A stretch of DNA of 64,000 nt, taken from the NCBI GenBank assembly GCA_963739335.1, contig CAVUAC010000041.1, positions 6,419 through 70,418 on the forward strand, in the 5' to 3' direction. Within the stretch, counting starts at the first letter, position 1. Every line of letters starts with the position of its first letter. Below are positions 41,202 to 50,642 of the stretch, in pieces. The position numbers were made by a program, and so were the translations under genes. Source of the stretch: UBA9647 sp963739335. GTDB taxonomy: Bacteria; Bacteroidota; Ignavibacteria; UBA10030. The notes beneath the pieces were generated by a model. It was not told the origin of the DNA. It ran no database searches and saw only the letters and a list, made by a program, of their open reading frames with translations.

Positions 41202-41969
41202 ATGTTAGAGATTCGAAATCTGCACGCAAGTATTAATGGAACGGAGATTCTCAACGGCATCAACCTGAAGGTCGATGCCGGCGAAGTGCATGCAATTATG
41301 GGCCCGAATGGTTCCGGGAAAAGCACCCTTGCTCAGGTCCTCGCCGGCCGTGATACCTATGAGGTGACGCGGGGTGAAGTGATCTACGAAGGGAAGGATC
41401 TCCTGGCGATGGACCCGGAAGAGCGTGCCCGTGAGGGTGTTTTTCTTGCGTTTCAGTATCCGGTCGAAATACCCGGCGTCAACAATACGTACTTCCTCAA
41501 AGCAGCGCTCAATGCAGTCAGGAAGCACAAAGGATTGGAAGAACTCGATGCCGTGGATTTCCTGCAGCTTGTCAAAGAGCGCACGAAGCTTGTCGAGATC
41601 GATGAGAGTCTTCTGAGCAGGCCCGTCAATGAGGGCTTCTCGGGCGGCGAGAAGAAGCGTAACGAGATCTTTCATATGGCGGTCCTTGAGCCGAAGCTTG
41701 CGATTCTGGATGAAACAGATTCCGGCCTCGATATCGATGCCTTGCGAATCGTTGCCGACGGAGTCAACAAGCTTCGCAGGAAAGAAAATGCCATTGTCGT
41801 CGTAACGCATTATCAACGATTGCTGAACTATATCGTCCCTGACTTTGTACATGTGCTTATCGACGGTCGCATCGTGAAATCCGGGAGCAAGGACCTGGCG
41901 CTGCAATTGGAGGAGAAGGGGTACGACTGGGTGAAGGATGAAGTTGACCGTACGGTTGTCCACGCCTAG
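41202..41969 (+). CDS. sufC: Fe-S cluster assembly ATPase SufC
   Basis: A 255-residue ABC-type ATPase. Start set at ATG 41202 after AAGGGATAG. Walker A GPNGSGKST, the FQYPVEIPGV loop, signature SGGEKKRNEI and Walker B LAILDETDSGLDIDAL are all present. It drives conformational change of SufBCD for cluster building. Confidence 0.95.
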   Translation: MLEIRNLHASINGTEILNGINLKVDAGEVHAIMGPNGSGKSTLAQVLAGRDTYEVTRGEVIYEGKDLLAMDPEERAREGVFLAFQYPVEIPGVNNTYFLKAALNAVRKHKGLEELDAVDFLQLVKERTKLVEIDESLLSRPVNEGFSGGEKKRNEIFHMAVLEPKLAILDETDSGLDIDALRIVADGVNKLRRKENAIVVVTHYQRLLNYIVPDFVHVLIDGRIVKSGSKDLALQLEEKGYDWVKDEVDRTVVHA

Positions 41970-41984
41970 GAATGCGAGATCCTC

Positions 41985-43310
41985 ATGAAATCCATGAATA
42001 CACCAAGCGACTGGTATTCTTCACACTTCAAGACCTTTGAGCAGACGCTCAACGGCGAATCGAAGTCGAGTCTTCACCAGCTTCGGCGGGAAGCGCTGGC
42101 AAGGTTTTATGACGTAGGTTTTCCAACGACTCGCCACGAGGAGTGGAAATACACCAACGTTGCGCCGATTGCAAAGGTTGATTTCAAACCAGTGCTCCAG
42201 TACGAAACAGCGGGAATTACGCAGGAGAACATCGACCAGTTTTCACTTGGCACGCGTCACCAACTCGTGTTCATCAACGGACATTATTCGCGTGAGTTTT
42301 CGACGGTCACCTCGCTTCCGGAGGCAACATACTGTGGATCACTTGCTGCGGCTACGAAGGCGTCCGATGAACGATTGCAGCGGCACCTGGGAAAGCAGGT
42401 CAAAGTAGACGAGACGCCTTTTGTATCGCTGAACACAGCTTTCCTGAGAGATGGTGCTTTCATCTTCATCCCGGAGGGTGCTGTTCTTGAGGAATCCATC
42501 CATCTGTTGTTCATTGCCGCTGGTTCTGAACACGCACTGATCACGCCGAGAAACCTCGTCGTTCTTGGCAATGGAAGTCAGGCGTCCATCATCGAAAGTT
42601 ATGTCTCCTTAACGAAGACGCCGTATCTGATGAACGCCGTGACCGAGATTGCGACCGGCGACCACGCAATTCTGGAACACGACAAGCTGCAACACGAAAG
42701 CCTCGGTGCGTTCCACGTGGCAATGATTCACGCACGCCTAGGCGCAAAGACAAATTTTACTTCAAATTCTGTCGCCATCGGCGGCTCGATTGTGCGGAAC
42801 AATGTGAACGCGATCCTGGATGCCGAGGGAAGCGAGTGCACCTTGAACGGCCTTTCGCTGGGAACGGGTACGCAGTTGATCGATAATCACACCACGATCG
42901 AGCATGCGAAACCAAACTGTACAAGCCATGAACTGTACAAGTCTATTCTCGATGGCAAGTCGAGGGGTGTGTTCAATGGCAAGATTTTCGTGCGCGAACA
43001 AGCACAGAAGACAGACGCCAAGCAGACGAACAAGACCCTGCTGCTTTCTGATGAGGCTACGGTCGACACGAAGCCTCAACTGGAGATCTTTGCCGATGAT
43101 GTAAAGTGTACCCATGGAGCAACGGTGGGGCAGCTCGATCCGGAACAGATATTTTACCTGCGATCACGCGGCATCGATGAAATGATGGCCCACGATATCT
43201 TGACCTTGGCGTTTGCCAGCGAGGTGGTCGACCGGGTGCATGTCGAGCCATTGAGGCGATATCTGGAAACGTTGGTTCATCAGCGGCTCGATGAAGGGCG
43301 AAGGAACTGA
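41985..43310 (+). CDS. sufD: Fe-S cluster assembly protein SufD
   Basis: A 441-residue paralogue of SufB. The N-terminal RFYDVGFPTTRHEEWKYTN is the SufD hallmark. The beta-helix includes KCTHGATVGQLDPEQIFYLRSRGI near the C-terminus. It pairs with SufB. Its start lies 15 bases after sufC. Confidence 0.95.
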   Translation: MKSMNTPSDWYSSHFKTFEQTLNGESKSSLHQLRREALARFYDVGFPTTRHEEWKYTNVAPIAKVDFKPVLQYETAGITQENIDQFSLGTRHQLVFINGHYSREFSTVTSLPEATYCGSLAAATKASDERLQRHLGKQVKVDETPFVSLNTAFLRDGAFIFIPEGAVLEESIHLLFIAAGSEHALITPRNLVVLGNGSQASIIESYVSLTKTPYLMNAVTEIATGDHAILEHDKLQHESLGAFHVAMIHARLGAKTNFTSNSVAIGGSIVRNNVNAILDAEGSECTLNGLSLGTGTQLIDNHTTIEHAKPNCTSHELYKSILDGKSRGVFNGKIFVREQAQKTDAKQTNKTLLLSDEATVDTKPQLEIFADDVKCTHGATVGQLDPEQIFYLRSRGIDEMMAHDILTLAFASEVVDRVHVEPLRRYLETLVHQRLDEGRRN

Positions 43311-43316
43311 AGACTC

Positions 43317-44579
43317 ATGAGCGCGCAGCGAAATATCCTCGCTCCCCAGAGAATCGCGATGAATTATGACGTCGAGAGGATACGGGAGCAATTCCCGATC
43401 CTCAGGGATACGGTACACGAGAAAAGGCTGGTGTACCTTGACAACGCTGCGACGACGCAGAAGCCGTATGTTGTGATCAATGCGCTCGACGATTACTATC
43501 GGCATCTCAATTCGAATATCCATCGCGGCGTTCACCATTTGAGTGAACAAGCCACGCTGGCATACGAGCATGTTCGCGAGCAGGTACGATCATACCTCAA
43601 CGCTGCGACGACAAAAGAGGTCATCTTTGTGAGGGGCACAACGGAGGCCATAAACCTCGTTGCCGGCAGTTTCGGGCGCGGCTTCGTGAAATCTGGTGAT
43701 GAAGTGGTGATTTCTGCAATGGAGCACCACTCAAATATCGTTCCATGGCAGATGCTATGTGAAGGGACAGGAGCAAAACTCAGAGTTGCCCCTATTGATG
43801 ATCGAGGGGAGATCATCACTGAGGAATTCGAGAATGTGCTCAATGAGCGAACGAAGATCGTCGGGCTAACGCATGTGTCGAACGCGCTTGGCAGTGTCAA
43901 TCCGATCAAGCTGCTGATTGGTCTTGCGCATCGGCACGGTATTCCGGTGCTGGTCGACGGTGCACAGGCCGTCCCACATTTCCGTGTGGATGTCCGCGAG
44001 CTTGATTGCGACTTCTACGCCTTCTCTGCGCATAAGATGTACGGACCGACTGGCATAGGAGTCCTGTACGGCAAGCAGCATATCCTTGATTCGATGCCCC
44101 CTTACCAGGGTGGCGGTGACATGATTCGATCGGTAACATTTGAGAAAACGCTGTTCAACGACCTGCCGCATAAATTCGAGGCCGGCACCCCCAGCATCGC
44201 TGATGGCATTGGATTCGGCGCAGCTCTCGACTTTCTGCAATCCCTCGACTGGCCAGCCGTTGTGAACTACGAGCGTGATTTGCTCACCTACGCAACGCAG
44301 GAGGTTTCCGGAATCCCGGGCGTCCGGATTATCGGCACGGCAAAGGAAAAGGCGGGCGTGATTTCGTTTGTCATGGACGATGTCCATCCCCACGACATTG
44401 GCACGATCCTGGATCAAGAGGGGATCGCCGTTCGTACAGGGCATCATTGTGCTCAGCCGGTGATGCAGCGATTCCGGATCCCGGCGACCGTTCGGGCTTC
44501 GTTTGCGCTCTACAACACTAGACAGGAAGTCGATGATTTGGTGCGCGGAATTAATAAGGTGAAAAAGGTGTTCCACTAA
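43317..44579 (+). CDS. sufS: cysteine desulfurase SufS
   Basis: A 420-residue PLP enzyme of the class II (SufS) type. The PLP Lys is K240 in AFSAHKMYGPTGIG; the catalytic Cys is C378 in RTGHHCAQPVM. It takes sulfur from cysteine and hands it to SufU. It starts 6 bases after sufD and overlaps sufU by one base. Confidence 0.95.
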   Translation: MSAQRNILAPQRIAMNYDVERIREQFPILRDTVHEKRLVYLDNAATTQKPYVVINALDDYYRHLNSNIHRGVHHLSEQATLAYEHVREQVRSYLNAATTKEVIFVRGTTEAINLVAGSFGRGFVKSGDEVVISAMEHHSNIVPWQMLCEGTGAKLRVAPIDDRGEIITEEFENVLNERTKIVGLTHVSNALGSVNPIKLLIGLAHRHGIPVLVDGAQAVPHFRVDVRELDCDFYAFSAHKMYGPTGIGVLYGKQHILDSMPPYQGGGDMIRSVTFEKTLFNDLPHKFEAGTPSIADGIGFGAALDFLQSLDWPAVVNYERDLLTYATQEVSGIPGVRIIGTAKEKAGVISFVMDDVHPHDIGTILDQEGIAVRTGHHCAQPVMQRFRIPATVRASFALYNTRQEVDDLVRGINKVKKVFH

Positions 44580-45028
44580 TGTCTGATCTTCGTGCGCTGT
44601 ACCAGGAAATCATCCTGGATCACAATAAGAACCCGAGAAACTTCAAAAAGATCGAGGGTGCAAACAGGACTCTCGAAGGTTACAATCCGCTTTGTGGAGA
44701 TCATTACACCCTGTATATGAACGTGGAGAATGGTACCATCACGGACATTGCATTTGTAGGATCGGGTTGTGCGATCTCGAAGGCGTCAGCATCGGTGATG
44801 ACGACGCTCCTCAAAGGGAAGAAGACGGAAGAGGCGCAGAGGCTTTTTGAGACGTTTCACAAGCTTGTGACGGGTGAGTTGAAGGATGTGAGCTATGAGA
44901 CGCTAGGCAAGCTTGCGGCGTTTGCCGGGGTAAGCGAGTTTCCTGCTCGAGTGAAATGCGCCAGCCTCGCCTGGCACACAATGAGAAACGCCCTGGAGGC
45001 GAAAACGCAGGCCGTGTCGACAGAGTAA
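44579..45028 (+). CDS. sufU: sulfur-transfer protein SufU
   Basis: A 149-residue zinc protein. The ligands C39, D41 (NPLCGDH), C64 (GSGCAISKAS) and C127 (VKCASLAW) are in place. The insert before the third cysteine makes it SufU and not IscU. It accepts sulfur from SufS for SufBCD. Confidence 0.93.
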   Translation: MSDLRALYQEIILDHNKNPRNFKKIEGANRTLEGYNPLCGDHYTLYMNVENGTITDIAFVGSGCAISKASASVMTTLLKGKKTEEAQRLFETFHKLVTGELKDVSYETLGKLAAFAGVSEFPARVKCASLAWHTMRNALEAKTQAVSTE

Positions 45029-45066
45029 CGAAGCACTATGAGCAAGAACCACAGTTCAGGAGATTG

Positions 45067-45441
45067 ATGTCTATGCCGGAAATCATCGCCGAGGTTCAAG
45101 CAGATTCATCAGAGGTGGTCACGATCACGTCACGAGCTGCTCAGGAGATCCGGAAGATCAAAACGGATAACAGTATCCCTGAGTCTCACGCGCTCCGGTT
45201 AGGCGTGAAAGGTGGCGGTTGTTCAGGCATGACATACGTCCTGGCATTCGACGAGAATGCACGGGAACGCGACGCAATCTATCACATCGAGGGTTTAAAG
45301 GTCTTCGTCGATCCGAAGAGCCAGTTCTATCTTTCTGGGACCACGCTCGATTTTTCAGACGGACTTAGTGGCCGCGGCTTTGTGTTCAACAATCCGAACG
45401 CGGCTCGCACGTGTGGATGCGGTCATTCATTTGGTGTCTGA
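45067..45441 (+). CDS. sufA: A-type Fe-S carrier (SufA/ErpA-like)
   Basis: A 124-residue carrier. The start at 45067 follows AGGAGATTG. Conserved cysteines are in GGGCSGM and TCGCGHSF. It moves clusters from SufBCD to target proteins. The name among sufA/erpA/iscA is chosen from operon context. Confidence 0.88.
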   Translation: MSMPEIIAEVQADSSEVVTITSRAAQEIRKIKTDNSIPESHALRLGVKGGGCSGMTYVLAFDENARERDAIYHIEGLKVFVDPKSQFYLSGTTLDFSDGLSGRGFVFNNPNAARTCGCGHSFGV

Positions 45442-45457
45442 CCAAAGGACTCAGTCA

Positions 45458-45868
45458 ATGGACGAGAACCAAGCGGCACAGAATGAGAAGCAAACAGCTC
45501 CTGCTTTTGAGCCGACGGAGGTTCAGGTTGGCAGCAGGTTGGTATCTGTGGAATCAGATCTTGAAGCAAGAATCTGGCAGGCATTGAAGGAGTGCTATGA
45601 CCCGGAGATTCCTGTCAATATCGTCGACCTGGGGCTCGTGTATGATATGAAGGTTGACAACGAGATCCCTGATGAAGCAAATGTCTTTGTGACGATGACG
45701 CTGACAGCGCCAGGTTGTGGGATGGGTCCAATGATTGCAGCTGATGTCCGCCGGCGAGTGCAAAACGTCCATGGAGTGCGAAATGTTCGTGTGGATTTGG
45801 TATTTGACCCCATGTGGAATCCAAGCATGATGTCGGAAGCTGCGAAGCTGATGCTTAATTTTGGCTGA
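45458..45868 (+). CDS. sufT: SufT / MIP18 (DUF59) family protein
   Basis: A 136-residue protein with start at ATG 45458. The DUF59 part has YDPEIPVNIVDLGLVYDMKV, then VTMTLTAPGCGMGPMIAADVRRRV with the conserved Cys and the DLVFDPMWNPSMMSEAAK end. SufT proteins help mature Fe-S clusters. The N-terminal tail is acidic and disordered. Confidence 0.9.
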   Translation: MDENQAAQNEKQTAPAFEPTEVQVGSRLVSVESDLEARIWQALKECYDPEIPVNIVDLGLVYDMKVDNEIPDEANVFVTMTLTAPGCGMGPMIAADVRRRVQNVHGVRNVRVDLVFDPMWNPSMMSEAAKLMLNFG

Positions 45869-45925
45869 TGAAACAGAAAGTGTGAACTCAATCTATACTA
45901 CTCAACATAATGAAGGAAAGAAGCA

Positions 45926-46558
45926 ATGGCGTACGAATGGAAATTCACCCCCCGTCCTTATTCTGATGAAGAGGCAAAGAAACTTCTGACGAATGTCGTG
46001 AGTGCTGAGACCACAGACTGGCACTACAATACACATCACAAGGGATATGTCACGGCCCTCAACAATATCGAGAAGGCGCTCGAAGGAGCCGATCGTGCCG
46101 CCGCCAATGGCAACTACAGCGTGATCGGAGAGTTGAAGAGAAGATTTACCTGGAACCACGCTGGAGCACTCCTCCATGATATCTACTGGGAAGTACTGGG
46201 TGGTGACGGAGACCCCAACAAAGGCCCGGAAGTAAAAGCAGCAATCGAGAAAGAGTTTGGAACGTTTGATGCATGGAAGGCGGATTTCAAAGCCAGCTCG
46301 ATATCCGCGAAGCTCAGCGGCTGGGGTCTCTTGGTGTTCGACCGACTCTATTCAGGACGGCTTCTGAACGTGACGGTTGATGAGCACCAATACGGTGCTA
46401 TTTGGGGAGGCGTGCCGCTGATTTCTTGCGATGTCTTTGAACATGCTTACTACCACAAGGATGGTCCCGCTCGTGCCAAGTATATTGATAACTTCCTCGC
46501 GAATTTGCATTGGGGGAGAATCAACGAGCGATACAAGAAGTACGTTTCAGGAAGATAA
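45926..46558 (+). CDS. sodA: superoxide dismutase (Fe/Mn type)
   Basis: A 210-residue SOD. Metal ligands by alignment: H33 (DWHYNTHHKGY), H84 (LLHDIYW), D169 and H173 (CDVFEHAYY). The DVFEHAYY variant has Phe where Trp is usual. Fe or Mn preference cannot be read safely. It removes superoxide, which damages the clusters made by the adjacent operon. It is 57 bases after sufT and ends in a terminator, perhaps closing the same transcript. Confidence 0.9.
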   Translation: MAYEWKFTPRPYSDEEAKKLLTNVVSAETTDWHYNTHHKGYVTALNNIEKALEGADRAAANGNYSVIGELKRRFTWNHAGALLHDIYWEVLGGDGDPNKGPEVKAAIEKEFGTFDAWKADFKASSISAKLSGWGLLVFDRLYSGRLLNVTVDEHQYGAIWGGVPLISCDVFEHAYYHKDGPARAKYIDNFLANLHWGRINERYKKYVSGR

Positions 46559-46578
46559 GCGGATTGCCAGCATCAAGG

Positions 46579-46608
46579 AAGGGGCCGGAGAATACTTCGG
46601 CCCTTTTT
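46579..46608 (+). terminator. terminator after superoxide dismutase
   Basis: GGGCCG and CGGCCC form the stem around an AATA-centred loop, followed by a T run. It lies 20 bases after the SOD stop and probably ends the SUF-SOD transcript. Confidence 0.8.
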
Positions 46609-46684
46609 CATTTATAGTTTGCTCAGCGTCGAACTATTTGGTACCATGGACCGTGGAGACGAACCGCGTACATACTACGGGAAG

Positions 46685-48151
46685 ATGATGCCAGGGACTT
46701 CAGCTCGCCGGTGCATGCTTCTCCTGATTCTTGCCCTTGTGTTTTCCGACACGTCCTCGTTTGCTCAGTCGAAAACCGAGAGGGAATTCGCTCGTGAGGT
46801 GTCCACAACGCGCCTGCTTGCTCAAGTCCGGGATCTTGTCAGATTCGGGCCACGAACCGGCGGGACCCTCTCCGGTGAGAAGGCGTCATCCTACGTCCTT
46901 CGGAAATTCAGAGATGCCGGTTACAAACCTGTTATTCAGAAGGATCCGCCGCGACTGGCTTTCAGCTTCAAAGAATGGAGACTGCGCGTTGTCGAGCCGA
47001 AGGAACTGCGCGGTCTGATAAATCATGAATGGCTTGGACCGTATTCTCCCTCTGTTCCAAATACGAAATCCGAGCTCGTAAGCTTGACCGAACCTGAGAA
47101 AGCGTCAGCGTCAGATGTTCGCGGCAAAGCAGTCCTCGTGACGAGCTCACCCGAGCGCAAGATCTATCGACGACTGGCACAGTATGGGGCCACATGCGTT
47201 CTGTTGATTTCACCTCACTTGGAGGGTGCATACTCCGACTGTGCGCTCATTTCCGATCTTGAAGCCTCTTTTAAAAATCCAATCCCTCTTTTTAACCTAT
47301 CCTGGGACAATGGTTCGCAGCTGACGACAGCATTGAAGGATAGCCAGAGGGTTGTTGTGGTATTTTCAGCGCAAACATCAGTTGACTCAGCACGACCCAG
47401 AACAGTCATCGCGACGCTCGATGGGGAAACCGAACAATACTATCTTATCTGCGCTCACGGCGATTCAGATTCTGGTGGCCCCGGCGCTGACGACAATGCA
47501 TCAGGGGTCTCCGCCGTCCTCGAGACTGCGAGGGTTTTGAAGGAATTGGTCCGGTCAAATCGTTTGCCCGCACCAAAAGCATCAATCAGGTTTGCGGTGT
47601 GGGGGACAGAGGGCTTTTCCACCGAGAACTATGTCTCATTGCACGCTCACGAGCTCAAGAAGATCCTCGGGGTTCTCAATCTGGATGAGGTTGGGACGGG
47701 GGCGGCTCGTGATTGTCTATACTTTGAATCGAACGACGTATCGTACAACGAACCGCTTCTTCGAGCACTTGAGCGCATCGGCGAAGAGTATGTGGGAAAG
47801 AAAGGATTCTGGTCTGAAGCGACGACGAATCCCTCGCAGGGTGGGACTGATTCCTATGTGTTCTTTCCGAGTTCCTTGCGCAGGCTCAAGGTCCCGGACA
47901 CGAAGATCCCTTCTGTGACGATCTACACTGGTGCCTGGAATGAGTTGAAGCCGATACCTCAGACGCCAGGATGGCACTCCAAGGCGTGGCATGGGCCCGC
48001 AGATACAGTCTATGTGGACTACTCAGCATACTACCACTCGTCGATGGACGTTCCAGAGTTGACGACAGAGAAGGAGCCATACAATATGGTAGGGGCGGTC
48101 AAGGCGATAGGCATTGCCCTGCTTCGGCTGGCGTGGGACCACCAAGAGTGA
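46685..48151 (+). CDS. secreted M28 family peptidase
   Basis: The start is uncertain; ATG 46685 fits a signal peptide (RRCMLLLILALVFSDTSSFAQ) best. About 488 residues. The catalytic domain after residue 250 has metal-binding HGDSDSGGPGADDNASGV, VWGTEGFSTENY and NLDEVGTGA. A protease-associated (PA-like) segment precedes it. M28 members are zinc aminopeptidases or glutaminyl cyclases. The two Asp, His and Glu ligands seem present. Exported to the periplasm. Confidence 0.8.
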   Translation: MMPGTSARRCMLLLILALVFSDTSSFAQSKTEREFAREVSTTRLLAQVRDLVRFGPRTGGTLSGEKASSYVLRKFRDAGYKPVIQKDPPRLAFSFKEWRLRVVEPKELRGLINHEWLGPYSPSVPNTKSELVSLTEPEKASASDVRGKAVLVTSSPERKIYRRLAQYGATCVLLISPHLEGAYSDCALISDLEASFKNPIPLFNLSWDNGSQLTTALKDSQRVVVVFSAQTSVDSARPRTVIATLDGETEQYYLICAHGDSDSGGPGADDNASGVSAVLETARVLKELVRSNRLPAPKASIRFAVWGTEGFSTENYVSLHAHELKKILGVLNLDEVGTGAARDCLYFESNDVSYNEPLLRALERIGEEYVGKKGFWSEATTNPSQGGTDSYVFFPSSLRRLKVPDTKIPSVTIYTGAWNELKPIPQTPGWHSKAWHGPADTVYVDYSAYYHSSMDVPELTTEKEPYNMVGAVKAIGIALLRLAWDHQE

Positions 48152-48189
48152 TTTGTTGAATATCTTTCCGGACATTTGTCATAAGCACA

Positions 48190-48368
48190 ATGGAAGATAA
48201 AAATGCTGAGAAAAATGCGGACGCTTTTAATTCCGAGACGAGTTGCAGGGTACCGATCGTACCATTATTGGCGGTACCTGCGTGAATTGCGGTACCCTGC
48301 TTGAGAGTCGGAAGTGCAAGTTGATTTGTCCCAAGTGTGGATTCTACCATTCCTGCAGTGAACCCTGA
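48190..48368 (+). CDS. small zinc-ribbon protein, probably frameshifted
   Basis: The first frame opens MEDKNAEKNADAFNSE. The next frame goes on as LQGTDRTIIGGTCVNCGTLL and RKCKLICPKCGFYHSCSEP, ending at 48368. Two Cys pairs (CVNC and CPKC) form a zinc ribbon. Neither frame is complete alone, so one base was probably lost or gained near 48235. About 59 residues. Confidence 0.5.
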
Positions 48369-48460
48369 TGGCTCGAGTGCGTTTTCTTTTCTGCAACCGT
48401 ATTATGGTGAATCACAGCGCTACCAGAATGTCATAACTCTTCAACGATGTTGTTAATCTC

Positions 48461-49309
48461 ATGGCTTTGGGAACGAAACGTCTTCGTCTGGCATTCCAAT
48501 CGGGAGAGTACGATCTATCCTCGCGCACTCATCTGATGGGTGTCCTCAACGTCACGCCTGATTCGTTTTCAGATGGAGGCAAGTACTTTGACGTGGGAAG
48601 CGCAGTCGCTCGAGGCCGTCAGATGGCGGAGGAGGGAGCTGATATCGTCGATATCGGAGGCGAATCAACTCGGCCGGGCTCTGAGCCTGTGTCGGAAGAG
48701 GAGGAAATTCGAAGGGTCGTTCCAGTCATCGAGCGCATGTCTCGGGAATTGAACATCCCCTTGTCGATCGATACCTACAAGTCGCGCGTGGCGAAGGCAG
48801 GCCTTCTCGCCGGTGCTTCGATCGTGAATGACATCAGCGGTCTCACGTTCGATCCGTCGATGATTGACGTGGTTTGTGAGCATCACGCCACCCTTGTCAT
48901 CATGCATATCCAGGGAACGCCGAAAACGATGCAGGCACATCCTCATTACAGCGACGTCGTTCGCGAGGTATATGAATTCTTGCAGGGGCAGGCGGACATC
49001 GCAAAGGAACGCGGGGTCGAACAGATCATTCTTGACCCCGGCCTAGGATTCGGCAAAGAGCTCGAGCACAACCTGGACCTGATGAGAGGACTTGAGGTAT
49101 TCACGAAATTGGGTTATCCTATTCTCGTCGGGCCTTCTCGGAAATCGTTCATTGGCAAAATCCTCGATCTTCCTGCTGACCAAAGGGTAGAAGGAACTGC
49201 TGCTGCCGTTACCGCTTGCATCCTGCGAGGAGCGAACATCGTGCGTGTGCACGATGTCGGAGAAATGAAGCGTGTTGCGCTGATGGCCGATGTTCTCAAG
49301 AATAACTGA
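48461..49309 (+). CDS. folP: dihydropteroate synthase
   Basis: A 282-residue folate enzyme joining 6-hydroxymethyl-dihydropterin diphosphate with p-aminobenzoate. Motifs: GVLNVTPDSFSDGGKYF, VDIGGESTRPGSEPV, IVNDISGL, DPGLGFGK and GPSRKSFIG. Length and order are normal. Sulfonamides target this enzyme. Confidence 0.95.
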   Translation: MALGTKRLRLAFQSGEYDLSSRTHLMGVLNVTPDSFSDGGKYFDVGSAVARGRQMAEEGADIVDIGGESTRPGSEPVSEEEEIRRVVPVIERMSRELNIPLSIDTYKSRVAKAGLLAGASIVNDISGLTFDPSMIDVVCEHHATLVIMHIQGTPKTMQAHPHYSDVVREVYEFLQGQADIAKERGVEQIILDPGLGFGKELEHNLDLMRGLEVFTKLGYPILVGPSRKSFIGKILDLPADQRVEGTAAAVTACILRGANIVRVHDVGEMKRVALMADVLKNN

Positions 49310-49317
49310 GCGACATC

Positions 49318-49980
49318 ATGGCAGCCGTCGTCATCCCTGCATATAATGCTGAGGCCACGATAGGATCGTTGCTCGGAAGTCTGCCCGCAGTAATTGAGAA
49401 AGAGTCCGTCGTTGTCGTCGATGATGGTTCTTCGGACAACACAGGGTTCATCGCGTCGGAGTGGGGGGCGGTGGTGATTCGGCACGACGTCAACCAAGGA
49501 AAGGGAGCCGCCCTGAGAACGGGGATCGACTATGTGCTTCGGTCCAAAGTCGCTGAGTCCGTCATCACCATGGATGCGGATCTGCAGCACAACCCGGCGG
49601 AGATCCCACAGTTTCTCTCGAGGGGTGAGCGTGGTGGTGTTGATATGATTGTGGGTTACCGAAAGCGGCTGGGCAGCGGCATGCCGATTCACCGGGTACT
49701 GTCGAACGTGATAACCTCTTCGCTGGTTTCGGCCCGAACCGGGATGGCGATTCGGGACAGTCAATCGGGCTATCGCTGGATATCCACGAAAGTGCTGCAG
49801 GAAATAACCATAGAATCGGATGGGTATGAGGCTGAGACAGAAATGCTCATCAAAGCGGCGCGCAAAGGCTTCCGCATCGACTTTGTGCCAATCGCCACAA
49901 TCTATGGAAATGAACGAAGTCATATGACACATTGGAAGACAACGATGCGATTTCTTCGAGTCCTGATGAAGGAGTACTGA
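49318..49980 (+). CDS. family 2 glycosyltransferase
   Basis: A 220-residue GT2 of the dolichyl-phosphate-mannose-synthase type. VVIPAYNAEATIGSLLGSL, then VVDDGSSDNT, MDADLQHNP (DxD) and a QSGYRWIS acceptor motif. It has no membrane helix, so it probably uses a lipid carrier. Starts 8 bases after folP. Confidence 0.85.
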   Translation: MAAVVIPAYNAEATIGSLLGSLPAVIEKESVVVVDDGSSDNTGFIASEWGAVVIRHDVNQGKGAALRTGIDYVLRSKVAESVITMDADLQHNPAEIPQFLSRGERGGVDMIVGYRKRLGSGMPIHRVLSNVITSSLVSARTGMAIRDSQSGYRWISTKVLQEITIESDGYEAETEMLIKAARKGFRIDFVPIATIYGNERSHMTHWKTTMRFLRVLMKEY

Positions 49981-50621
49981 TGGGCCGTTTTGAAGAAGAA
50001 CGCCGGGAGATGATCGAGCTCCTCAGGAGCCGTGGGATCGACGATGAACGTCTCCTGCAGGCAATGGGAAAAATCGAGCGACATCTGTTTGTATCAGAAC
50101 CTTTCGTCAACCGCTCATACGATGATACCGCGCTTCCGATCGCCAAGCAGCAGACGATCTCCCAGCCGTATACCGTTGCTTTCATGACACAGGAGCTATC
50201 GGCCAGACCGGGAGCAAGAATCCTGGAGGTGGGCACCGGCTCTGGTTACCAGGCAGCAATTCTGGCTGAGATGGGATGTAAGGTCTATACGATTGAACGG
50301 CACGTCGATCTACTGCTGCAGGCGCGGAAGATGTTTGAAAGGCTGGGGTATCGCATTGGATCAAAAGCAGGAGATGGGACGATCGGGTGGTCTGAGTTTG
50401 CTCCATACGACGGGATTATCGTAACGGCAGCCGCCCCGAATGTGCCGGAGCCATTGCTGCAGCAACTGGCGGATGATGGTCGTCTCGTCATCCCCGTTGG
50501 TGATATGGACATACAGGATCTGCACGTCATCATTCGTACAGGCGAGTCCTTTGAGAAGAAGGAAATCAGAGGATTCAAGTTTGTCCCCCTCATCGGCAAG
50601 AAGGGCTGGAACGGGCAATAG
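49980..50621 (+). CDS. pcm: protein-L-isoaspartate O-methyltransferase
   Basis: A 213-residue repair methyltransferase. The start ATG 49980 overlaps the stop of the preceding gene (TGATG). SAM motif LEVGTGSGYQAAILAEMG and post-motif DGRLVIPVGD; LPIAKQQTISQPYTVAFM is the substrate segment. It methylates isoaspartyl residues in damaged proteins. Confidence 0.93.
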   Translation: MGRFEEERREMIELLRSRGIDDERLLQAMGKIERHLFVSEPFVNRSYDDTALPIAKQQTISQPYTVAFMTQELSARPGARILEVGTGSGYQAAILAEMGCKVYTIERHVDLLLQARKMFERLGYRIGSKAGDGTIGWSEFAPYDGIIVTAAAPNVPEPLLQQLADDGRLVIPVGDMDIQDLHVIIRTGESFEKKEIRGFKFVPLIGKKGWNGQ

Positions 50622-50642
50622 TCGAACTTTCTACTCCTCGTG

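Noticed and set aside
46685..48151. Signal-peptide protein as a carboxypeptidase (M14) or lipoprotein
   Set aside because: The HGDSDSGGPGADDNASG metal motif is M28, and no lipobox with a Cys directly after the hydrophobic part is convincing.
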